NCBI RefSeq assembly: GCF_000003815.2
Contig: NC_049979.1
Location: 9,688,764-9,752,763 of the forward strand
DNA from: Branchiostoma floridae
Lineage: Eukaryota; Chordata; Leptocardii; Amphioxiformes; Branchiostomatidae
Length of the DNA stretch: 64,000 nucleotides
Direction of reading: 5' to 3'
Position numbers and translations under genes: made by a program. Below the pieces are notes generated by a model. It saw only the letters and a list, made by a program, of their open reading frames with translations, was not told the DNA's origin and made no database searches. Positions 35,401 to 47,400 of this stretch are shown piece after piece (position 1 is the first letter of the stretch; each line of letters starts with the position of its first letter).

Positions 35401-38400
35401 CTCAGATCGTCCCGCCGAATCCACCTGAGTCTCTTGGGTAGTCTAGTGACAGGATGTGCACAGGTGATGTGCCACTGCAAGTGGTTGTTCATTGTCATCC
35501 ATCTTTTCATCTCTCGCAGCCTGCAGTCGCACAGGATCCCGTTTTGAGCCAAAATCAGACTTAAGATGTGCTTAAGCTCTCCAATTTCAATGATTGACAT
35601 TATAGGATTATAAGTCATTATGAGCTTTAGGGGCTGAGTTGTCTGATCTGTCCCCCGAGGGATGCTGGAAAGGCAATTTTTATTCAGTGTCAGCTTACGC
35701 AGTACGGTGAGCCCGACAAACGCCGCGCCATCAATGTAGTGTAGTCGGTTATTATCCAAGTCCAGGTCTTCGAGCTTGGCCAGTCCCCTGAAAGTCTCGG
35801 CCTCTAAGCGGCTGATTTTGTTCCCAACCAGGGAGAGTTCCAGCAGATTCGTCAAGGTTTGAAATGACCCTGGTTGGATAGTCATAACCTGGCTTCCCTG
35901 TATGATTAACGCCGTCAGCGATTCGAGACGAGTAAAGTCCCCCGTCACGATCTTCGGGATATTCTGATGCGAGACCATGAATCGTTCCAGACTTGTTGGT
36001 AACGGTTTGGGAATGGAGCGGAAAGAACAGACTTCATCATAGCAAGTGAGCCTGGTAATGTTTCCATTGTGCATGCTATAGTACGTCGGACAACAGCACT
36101 TCAGGTTCGGGTAGGAAGCTGTGCAACCTAGTCCACTCCATGCCAGAAATATGACCAAACTAAGCAGTCTCGAGTGAGCCATGTCAGAGTCGCGCCGTTC
36201 TACGAAGACGCCCGAGTAAAGTCTTTTGCTATATCTTAGACACTCACCTACAGAGTCCAGAAAACATGAAGAGTACACGAGGTTCCTTCTGTCTTTTTCT
36301 TACAGCCAGGTGCTGAGAAAACCATACCAATGTCCGTGTCAAATCTCTCCAACGTCTTGGCAGAGCGGACAGGGCGGTTTGGGATCCAGAAACTCGGCCT
36401 CCGCCCTTCTGGCTGCCTATGTGTTTACCAGCACTTTTTCCACAGCCGTTTTCCAGTCAGAAGTCTTCTGAAATGAAAAATACCTGCTCGCACGTAGTCT
36501 GTGTGGATGAATAGTTATAACCGCGGCGTGGGAACTAATAATAACCGTTTGCAGCTGAATTGAATATTTATAGAAACTGCTCGATCGGATTATTTTGATT
36601 TTTATACCCAAAGAAGTCACGTAGCAATGCCAAACCACTGCCGAAAGGCACGGGTTGATATAACACAACTAACAGTACCAATTAAAGTCCATTTTGGACA
36701 GGTACACATATGTCAAGGTTTTATTATAGGTCTAGTTCTTAATGGCGAATAAAGAAAAAAAATACAAGCATGATCCGTAGTCATGACTGTCCTTTATACA
36801 CAGCAATGAAATAGGCTTGCATCCAGCGACACAACAGAATAAGGAGGTTGAAGATGACGGATAACATACATGTCGCGAACTATGGTGTGTTATCTAGCTT
36901 TGACTTGCAATTTACGTCATATATTTGCTTGTTTTTGGAAACGGATGAAAAAATTATGAACACGCGGGTATCATTCACATGGCCTTGCATGGCCTACATG
37001 TAGAGTAATACACAGTTAGTAATGGGGTTAGTTCTTCAGGTGAGTTGTAGTCTGACGACAGTGTCCGTACGTCCCCAGGAGGCTGACCTCCGTGCCGCAC
37101 ATCGCGGGAAGGGAGATGGACCTGGGACAGGCGGAGGATCTGCGGGACCGCTGGCTGCAGTACGGGCTGGACTCCGCGCGCCTGACCCCGTACGACATCC
37201 TGCTGTCCTACCCCAGCAGTGACGAAAACAGGTAATTTTGTAGCCTGTATAAGGAGCACATATCGATGTTTCACATTGTGACATCCATATATACCTGGAT
37301 ACCAGACCCCAGCCCGAACTCATAGATATTTTTGAGATCGGGCAGGGGCCTGGTATCCAGACTAGTAACTTTGCAGCTGTCCGGTGTTTCTTCACGGTAC
37401 TGCATGATGCTAACCTGGTATCCAGTCTACCGTGGATTCTCCAGGCTCTATTCGGGGCCGATGAAGCCATCTGCCGCCGGGGTAATACCTCGCACTCGGT
37501 AGGAGTTAAGTTAGACTTTTACATGGCACGTAATTAAACTCTGCTCGGTGAAAATCCTACGTCGTGAAAATCCTACCGGGTGCGAACGATTACTCCGGCC
37601 GCAGAGAGATTTATCTGTCCTGTAGAGAGCCTGGCCAAGCCACTACCAGGCTAGGTACTAGGTTAGCATGATACAAGGGGGTTTATGTATTACAGATCGC
37701 TGTTATAAAGCCCATGTCACACCTAGCCGACTATGGCCTCCCGTCCTTCTCCAGACTATGGTTGGGAGTTAGTCGTGAGCAATGCCATCTGCCTTTAAAG
37801 TCGTCTTCTCTAGTCGACGATATACTTTAGAAAATTGGGAAAGTCATGTTGTGCTTTGATGCGACAAGTGAAGCAAACTGAAGCTAGAATAGGATAGATT
37901 CCGGGCTACTCACAACCAAGGGGGTTAAAATCACAGCCCAGCGCCGACCTTGGTTGGGGAGAGGTCGGGAGCAAAGGGTGTGTGATAGTGGCTTAACCTG
38001 TCTCCTCCAGTCCCAGCCGGGTGACGCTGATGGAGGCTGACGGGACGGTAGTCATCCAGTCCCAGGTGGAGGAGGCTCCACTGGACCAATGGCAAGACGA
38101 CCCGAACATCGTCCCGCCATTCAACGCCTACTCCGGCTCTGGAGACGTCGAGGTATGAAACGATTCTAACAGGATTGATGTAGTCTCTTCCAATCTCTCT
38201 TTTCTTGCTAAAAATACTAGTAGTAGAATTTGACATAATGAGGTAAAATGATTTAGCACAAAAGCAAAGTACAATGCCAGGCTACCGAAAATAATTTCAT
38301 GAGGTTGGTAAAGTATAGGATATAGGAGAATTCTTGTACACAACCAGGATGTACTTACTTGCATACTGCAAGCGCCACCTACATCGGCTACATATAGCGG

Positions 38401-41400
38401 CAAGAAGAGGAACTCCAGTCAGAAGCTCTGAGGAAGGCGTCTGGTAGACACCGAAACGTAAGCAAGTAAGTACATCCTGGTTGTCTACAGAATTCTCCTA
38501 TATCCAATGCCAGACTGGTTCTGAGTATACCCTTATTGTCTTCCTTCTCACAGTTATACACTTAGTTTTGCTCGCTGGTTAAATGTCTCCGAAGTAACAT
38601 TAAGTGCTGTTACTCTTCTTCCCTACAGGGGGAGCTGGTGTACGTAAACTATGGCAGGGTCGAGGATTTCTTCCATCTCCAGCGTGACTTGAATATCGAC
38701 CCCTCCGGGAAGATCTGTATCGCACGGTACGGCAGCATCTTCCGTGGAGACAAGGTGAGTCTAGGGTGAGGAATGGCGTCTTAATTACAAAGTAAACGAA
38801 CCAACGAAGTAAGGAAGCCAACCTATGACCCCCAAATGACCATTTTGTTCTTGTACTACTTAATGTTTGCTGAGGTACCATTGACTCGAAATACATGTAT
38901 CTGCACAGATACATCTAGTTGCAAAGCTGGATCCATCTGTAGCCATGTTGCTAAAAAATCCCTAATACTATTTCACAACAACTTGGATTCAAGTCATACT
39001 CGTTGCCAGTGATGAAAACATGGATGAAACTTGTAAGCGTTTGGCTTAAGAAGAAGTTGAATGAATGACAAAACGAATTTGCAGCAGCCGGGCTCTTTCT
39101 TTTCCATTTTGTACATTTTTACTAAAAATAGCGTATAAAATAGTTAGGATGTCAATTATCAACATTACTTTGTTTCGAAGATGACTTCACATGTCAACAT
39201 GTCAACTTCTTCAGGCGGAAAAGGCTGAGCAGTTCGGGTGCCTCGGCCTCATCATCTACTCGGACCCGGCAGACTACTCCGCCCGCGACTACCCCGTGTA
39301 CCCGGACGGGTGGATGCTGCCGCCCAGCGGGGTACAGCGGGGGACGCTCATGATCGCACAGGGAGATCCACTCACTCCGTTTTATCCTGCAAACGGTACG
39401 AACAATACAATTTTCTTATGGCTCCGCTATTCTGAACACGACTCATTCTTCAATCGTTTCCATTGTAGACGATCAAGCACATGAAATATCCACAGTCATG
39501 TTGAATGTGCGTCCTTCCGTAATCTGAATAGATTCCGTGTTGATAGCAAAGTATCCACACTGACAATCATTGGATCATCCTCATTAGTGATGGGGGCAGT
39601 GCCGAAGTCGCGCGGTGGAAGCCGAGTCCCAGCAATGGCTATAAGGCGGGTGGGTGGGGAAAGAAAAGCGCTTCCCCTCCTCACAACGCTCTATCCACTT
39701 TTCCCACTCGCTACAGGTCGGCCCCACTTTGCTCTTCGGCACTAGTATTATGGATTTATCCAGATGAAAGCCAGTATGGATTATACACCCGTCTTACATA
39801 GTGTTATTCATCCGCTCTTTCTTTCATTGTCACCTGTTCATGTGCCAGGTCTGCCCCACCTTGCACTTCTGAGCTGCGGATGTCTCCGGGAGAATGGCAG
39901 AAGGGATTATGCACGCCGCCTTATATGGTATTATTTGATCACATGATTTCGGCTGACCAATGATCGTGCAGTGTGAATAGCAAAGTGTCCACACTGACAA
40001 TCATTGGATCATCCTCATTAGTGATGGGGGCAGTGCCTCCGTCGCGCTGGCTCCTCCCAATGTCCTGCAATAGGCATAATCACCACTTTCCTATACTTTC
40101 ACATGAAAGTATCTCTCCCCATCCTCTAGCTCATTATCCCCTTCCTTATTATCCCCATTCTTATCCCCTTACTCAATCGACCATCATGCACCGCCACCAC
40201 CGCACCCGTGCTTTGCGAACCCATGTAGACAGGATTGGCTGCACTGTTCCTCGGCCAACTTCCTAGTTTGAGATGTATGACCCTTTCTTTTGTTGGCTGT
40301 GATGCCTAGGAGAACCTCTTGCAGATTTCCCTATCTAATTTCAGTATCGCTGCTCCATCTTGGTCAATTCAAGAATCATTACTTCTATTTTCTTCTTACT
40401 TATACTTAGCCCAACTGAATTCCCATTTACTGAAAAGTCTTCACTGAGGAGAACCAGGTCATCTGCCAAGTCTGCGTGTTACCATACTTGTGCCCTTAGG
40501 AAAGGAACTTTATACGGCCTTTCTCAGGTGAAAATGAGTACTTAGCTTCGGCTAGGGCCGTCACTCAGATAGGACGTTAATGGAGGTCCCTGGGGACAGC
40601 CATATCCCGGGTACGTCAAAGAACCCACCACACGTGCGCTGTGAGTGGTTCAAAACCTACAGTTGCCACACCTGGGGCAATTACTGTCGTATTGAGGTCA
40701 CTTGAGTGGCGCCAAATGGCAGCTCGCTCCAAACCCTTGCGATTGAGCCCGGCCTATTGTTAGCTTCTCGCACATCAATCCCTGGCTGCCAAGAGAGAGT
40801 AGTCGGCCTACCCAATTAAATGACAAGATAACAGTAACCATAACAGGTCCAAATCCTCGAACTGCCCACGTCTGAACCATGGTATTCTCTAATCTCATAA
40901 CCCCGTCTATTACAGGTCCACCGAGGAGTAGTGACAAGATACGTTCTTACCTAATACATGACACGTTAAGACCCTAAACCATTCTGAGAGTTCTCCAATA
41001 TGTAGTCTTACAGCACACTCCCTCCCATTGCGAATTCCTCACACATGTTAGTTTCTCTGGTATATAGTGTAAACTTGTACGGCGATCACAGTGTAGGCCT
41101 GTGGACTATCGTTGGCCTTTCGAAGTCCCCTTATGCGGTGAATGGTGGGAGGTTTATTACGGGCAACCTAGTTTCCAACATTTGTCCCAAGACCCATATC
41201 TAATATACCTTGCTCACCATGCAATTATACATAGGCACATTCAACAATCCCAGATCACTCTTCAATACGTGCACTCTGCAATGCAACCGATGAGGACTTT
41301 TTCCCTACGTTAAGTCCTCACAGAGCCGAGTGAACTTCTAGTCACGAGACATTGTGTCCCTTTTACGTGATCATGCTTCCCAAGTCACGTGCACCTTGAG

Positions 41401-44400
41401 TGCTTAGTCATCAAATTTGAAGTTTGGTGGAGCGGCCGTATTGATGCTCATGATCTCAAATTCCCTTGCATTGATTTCAATCTGACTCTCCATGACTGAC
41501 GTCTATTGTCTCGTTACTTGTTGTAGCTCCTCTTCACTATTCTCTATAAAGGCGATGTCGTCAGCAAAGATTTAATGACCTCTGAACTCCTGAGGTTGTG
41601 ACCTCCTACGTAACAATAAAATATGCATATATACAGACCTCACTCCCTCTGTGAAGTCATCGGCGCCATGTTGGATCACAACACATGCTCGTACAGCACA
41701 CGACGATGTCATTGGTTAATTTAATTAACCTCCAATGTGGTCACCGGGGAACTCATATCTTAATTACCATGACACACCTGCGTCGTGGCGCCTGCCCAAG
41801 TCTATCAACTGATACCCCTGGGTATACACCTCGATACCAATTGTATCAATCCTGCCATTGCCAAATTGCTCACCTAACAAAATAAATACGTCTATTTCAT
41901 TCACGTAGCCCTTATATCCATCATATGAATGCCGGCACGGTCGCCGACACTTTCATTCACGTAAGCCTATGGTGGATGACTTGCCTCCTGCACGTAACGC
42001 CTGTGAAACTCTTGTCTCACGTTCATTACGTACCACATATCTTGTGTGACGTGAGATTATCCAACCTCTGCACACCCGGTGTGATAAAACTGATATAGCG
42101 TCCCAGACGCAATATATCCAATCTCAGCACACCCAGTGTGCTCGCTGCAAACTGCCATAGTCAAAGCTAAAGCCTAAGCAGCAACATAACTTACGTCCCA
42201 GACGTAAGATATTCAATCTCAGCACACCCAGTGTGCTCGCTGCAAACTGCCATAGTCAAAGCTAAAGCCTAAGCAGCAACATAACTTACGTCCCAGACGC
42301 AAGATATCCAATCTCAGCACACCCAGTGTGCTCGCTGCAAACTGCCATAGTCAAAGCTAAGGCCTAAGCAGCAACATAACTTACGTCCCAGACGCAAGAT
42401 ATCCAATCTCAGCACACCCAGTGTGCTCGCTGCAAACTGCCATAGTCAGAGCTAAAGCCTAAGCAGCAACATAACTTACGTCCCAGACGCAAGATATCCA
42501 ATCTCAGCACACCCAGTGTGCTCGCTGCAAACTGCTGTAGTCAGAGAACGCCCGGCGTAAGGGGACCAACAGCAAAGCAGCCGACGTCACGAGCTGGTTT
42601 CTTCGAGCAGTATTAACTCAATCAACCAGGTGCATACGCGCGCCACGTGTGCACAATCTACCGACGTCCCATCCACATGCAAATTTTATGGCGCCGCTCT
42701 CTGCTCCTGTAGGATGGTAACTCTGGCGGCAAAATCGCTGACTCAGGCTGTGAGTTATTGTGGTAGCTGCCGTTGCCACGATTTCCATGTACGTCTGCCT
42801 GCTTGGGTTGTCGTCGTTGTTCTCATGTTGTCGTCGTTGTCCTCTCCTCTATGAAATAATTGTCGACTTCTGTGAAGATCTACAGTTTGATAACGACATA
42901 AGAACACCACACGTTAGACTTTGCTGCATTCCGCTCAAATGCAGCGCTACCCCCAACCCAAGCAAGCTTCCGCCACGCGAAGCTAGATCGGGCAACGTCG
43001 TGGACGCACGGGAAGCTCGACTTGAAATGTCCACCCAGCTACCATACTGAATACGTGATAAACCCACCCGGAGACCCAAATCTAGACAGCACACTACCTC
43101 AGAAATGCAAATCAGCCCCATGTGCGCCCACCATCCACATTCTCGCCGACAACTCAAACGTGGAACAAATTGACAGCAAAATGCGAAAAAGACAATTCCC
43201 TGCACAAAGTGTTACCACTGCGACACCCCAAACCTTTCAGGTGGAAACTGTGCTAAACTCTGCTTCATCAGTACACGTGGCGTAGGGTTTTTCTGCACTG
43301 CTGCCAACACGACCCTGCTTGTGTCTTCTTGCTGCGGATGTCTCCGGGAGAATGGCAGATGGGATTATGCACGCCGCCTTATATGGTATTATTTGATCAC
43401 ATGATTTCGGCTGACCAATGATCGTGCAGTGTGAATAGCCTTCACCCTCTCCCTTAAATTGTGACCTGTCAGACCCAGGTTTCGCGTTTTGATGTTATGT
43501 TATGTTATGTTTGCGGTAGAATATGCATACAGGCTGACTGAGGAAGAAGCTAAGGTAGTGGCGGGACTTCCGGGCATCCCCGTGCACCCGATCGGCTTTG
43601 GGGTCGGCATAGAGTTACTGAGGTATGAGGAATTTTATGCAAAGTTATGAGTTTGATTTTGGTTCCAGTAACCGTTAGATTATACATAAGAACAGCCATG
43701 TTGGTTTATGTTTTATTGATTGATCAGTTGGTTCATAAACCTCCCATCGTAAAAAAATGTGTCTGTTCTTTTATCTCTACCAATTAATATCTGAAAAGGG
43801 AGAAGTTGAATTCATCTAGTGATACATGTACTTAGCCCAGTGTGGCAAAAACCTGCAATAAAGGCCTTGATTGATTGATCGATCGATCGATTGATTGATT
43901 GATTGGCTGTGTATCGACAGGCACTTGGCAGGCGATGAAGCCCCTGAGGACTGGCGGGGAGACCTGAACATCACATACCGAACAGGACCAGGGTTCCAGC
44001 AGGCACACGCGGGCAGGTCTGTAGTATCTTGCATAATGTTCATCCAACTTAATAGACTATTGATGTTGGTGGTCATTGAAAATCGTATCATGTTATCTAC
44101 GATCGAGGCATCAAATTCATTGGCAAAATAAAGAGGCAACTTTTTTGTACCATCACAGGAGAGTGCGGCTTCAGGTCAACGTGCAAAACGAGGTCAAGAG
44201 AACATACAACGTCATTGGCATCATCGAGGGCAGTGTGGAACCAGGTGATTTTATGTTCAACTAGTTAATACAGACATTTATGGGCATAGTATTTTGTTTT
44301 TATATCCTGATGTTATTTGTAGCATGTCTAGTAGTACTAGTACTAGTACTAGTACGTATATAAGTTAGACAGTTTGCATTACATTTATATGTGCTCTTTG

Positions 44401-47400
44401 TATGAAATGTAACAAGAGCCCCTTTTCGCTTGTTAAGTCTCCGTCGCTGATAAATCAGACCCCAAATTTAGAACGGTGTTGTGTCGAAAGGGGACACCTG
44501 TTATTAGCGTTGGCTAAACGTCGTGTCCGGAACCTTTTCTCCCAAGCCATACTTTCCCATTGCCCGCAGATCGGTACGTGATCATGGGGAACCACAGGGA
44601 CGCCTGGGTGTTTGGGTCCGTGGATCCTTCCAGCGGAACTGCAGTACAGGAGGAGGTTGCTAGGGCGTTTGGAAAACTGAAGCAAGAAGGTACATGTGCG
44701 GATGGCATCCCTACTTGTACTATTCTTTTAACATACGCAGTCATTTCTCTAGTTTCGTGTGGTTGACTGGCTAATTTTTGTTGCTTGAGTTATTTTTAGG
44801 TTTTATCGAAAACGACTACATTTCCTACTGACAGATCTACAGACTCTTTTTATCTTATGTGCTGGTACAATCAATTGTACAGAAATCTGACAGTGTTTTT
44901 TCTGCGCTTTTACTATATAATATATATATTCACATACAAAGATTGGAAATGTTCCTTAATGATCAAGTCATGGGGATTGGCTAGCGAGGCAAAAAAACGC
45001 CTCATTTCATATCAAAAGAACCTTAGGGTGATTTTGTCTCAAACACCTTTGTTTGGTGAGTTGCTTACACTAAAATCCTTCATTTTGAGAAGGTTGGCGC
45101 CCTCGTCGGAGCCTTGTGTTTGCCAGCTGGGGTGCTGAGGAGTACGGCCTGATCGGCTCCACGGAGTGGGTGGAGGAGTACAGCAAAGTACTGCAGGAAC
45201 GGGCTGTGGCCTATCTCAACGTGGATATAGCTGCTCTTGGTAAGTGACCGAACTGTCGAAAGTTTTTATAGGCTAGTTTTGAAGCTCATATTCAAGCCCT
45301 CAGTATTACTCAACTGGCTACAATAGTATGGGGACTGTGGTTGGTATGTAACAGTACCAAGGCTAGCACTGAAGCCCTCAGTAGTTCTGGTTACTATTGT
45401 ATATATGGGGGCTGCGGTTGGTATACACCAATAGTTCAGCACCAAGGCCAGTACTGAAGCCCTCAGTAGTACTGGTTACTACAGCATGGGGACTGTGGCT
45501 GGTATGCACTAATAGTTCAGCGCCAAGGCTAGTACTGAAACCCTCAGTGGTACTGGTTACCATAGTATGGCGACTGTGATTGGTATGCACCAATAGTTCA
45601 GCACCAAGACTAGTACTGAAGTCCTCAGTAGTACTGGTTACTATAGTATGGAGACTGTGGCGACCAGTATTTCAGCACCAAGGCTAGTAATGAAGTCAGT
45701 AGTACTGGTTACTATAGAATGTGGAATGTGGTTTGTATGCACCAGTACTCTAGCACCAAGGTTAGTACTGAAGCCAGTAGTACTGATCACTATAATATGA
45801 AGACTGGGTTTGGTATATACCAGTTGTTCAGTACCAAGGCTAGTACTGAAGCCCTCAGTAGCACTGGCTACTATAGTATGGCGACAGTTGTATATGTACC
45901 AGTAGTTCAGTAACAAGGCTGGTACTGAAGCCCTTTGTAGTACTTTTTACTATAGCATGTGGACTGTGGTTGGTATACACCAATAGTTCAGCACCAAGGC
46001 CAGTACTGAAGCCCTCGGTAGTACTGGTTACTATTGTATGGGAGCCGTGGTTGATATGTACCACTAGTTCCGCACCAAAGCTAGTACTGAATTTGAAGCC
46101 ATTAGTACTGGTAACTATAGTATGGGGACTGTGGTTTGTATGCACTAATATTTCCGCACCAAGGCCAGTACTGAAGCCCTCAGTAGTAATGGTTACTATA
46201 GTATAATGGAGACATTGGTTGGTATGTACCTGTGGTTCGGTACCAGAGTTAATATGTTGATTTATCTGCCCCTGCTCACATTTTTTCAACAGGTAACTAC
46301 ACGTTCAGGAGCAGTGCGAGTCCCGCTATGTTCCAGTCTGTATTTGAAGCCACGAAAAAGGTAACCTCCATTCCCCTTCACGGCAGGTTTCTGTAGTAAA
46401 AATTATACTTTGTAACCCAAAGACAGCTGATCACTTACGTCTATTGCTTACATGTACTTTCATGTTGACGCATACGGATTTCTTACTTACTTTTGTCCCA
46501 CATATGAGGAAAACATTCCAAAATAATGAACTAAGTGGAAACGTCATAGCCTTTTGTTGCCATGATATTTGAAGTCACATCAACACAAACAGTAGGGCAC
46601 TTTGACCTCGGTTTGGCTCCTCTCAACAGATTTCAACCGAGGAATGTCATGTACATGCCATTTACAGAAGGATTCACGTATCGTTAGTCACGTTATATTG
46701 TCTCCCGTTGCTGCTAGGTACCGGACCCGGGCGTCAACCCCGCTGGCAGTAGCTACAGCTCCCTCTATGACTCATGGGCAGCCAAGGTTCCCAAGGACGA
46801 GGGAGACCCTAACTCACTGCCAAAGTGAGGGGCATGACATTCTCTTATAATGTTGTCGGAAATGGAATTGATACGGTACTACTTTAGAAAAATCGTATTT
46901 GCAAGCCTGTAATTTCACCATCTAGTCATCCGCAAATGAACGGACGGCTTACAGAAGAGGGGAAAAAGTAACATCCACTAACATTCCCTGTAACCTGTTG
47001 TATGGTACAAACTTATGTAAGGTAATATTATACATTTCGACAGGTTCAAAACTAGCCGGAAAAACCACGAGTCGTACAAAACAATTACTCATGTACGCCC
47101 GCTCTTCCTAACAGCATTGGCCAGCTCGGGTCGGGAAGTGACTACACGCCGTTCTTCCAGCATCTCGGCATCTCGTCTATAGACTTCCGCTTTATCTGCG
47201 ACCCGGTAACGTACTTAACTAAATCTGTAGAGAAGTTGTTTTTTCATTCTTTTATTCACCGTACCTTAAGAAGATTAAAAACAATGTAACTTTGATGACA
47301 ACTTCTCAGCGACCACCTGTCCAAATCCACCGCTTTTTTCCGGTCCCGGGTGGTCGTCTTGGGCAGGTTTGACTGTACTTACCTACATGCATATAATAAG

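Noticed and set aside
36183-36278. Upstream in-frame ATG of the LRR receptor (adds 32 residues)
   Set aside because: It would bury the clear signal peptide starting at MAHSRLLS, and a donor-like site lies in this leader. The ATG at 36182 is better.
39873-43438. LTR retrotransposon
   Set aside because: The direct repeats lack TG...CA ends, and no primer-binding site, protease or integrase was found. The RT relics between them are LINE-type.
45378-46289. Thr/Gly-rich repeat protein on the minus strand
   Set aside because: It follows automatically from an 81-bp repeat period. There is no start context or signal sequence, and it lies in an intron of a confirmed gene.
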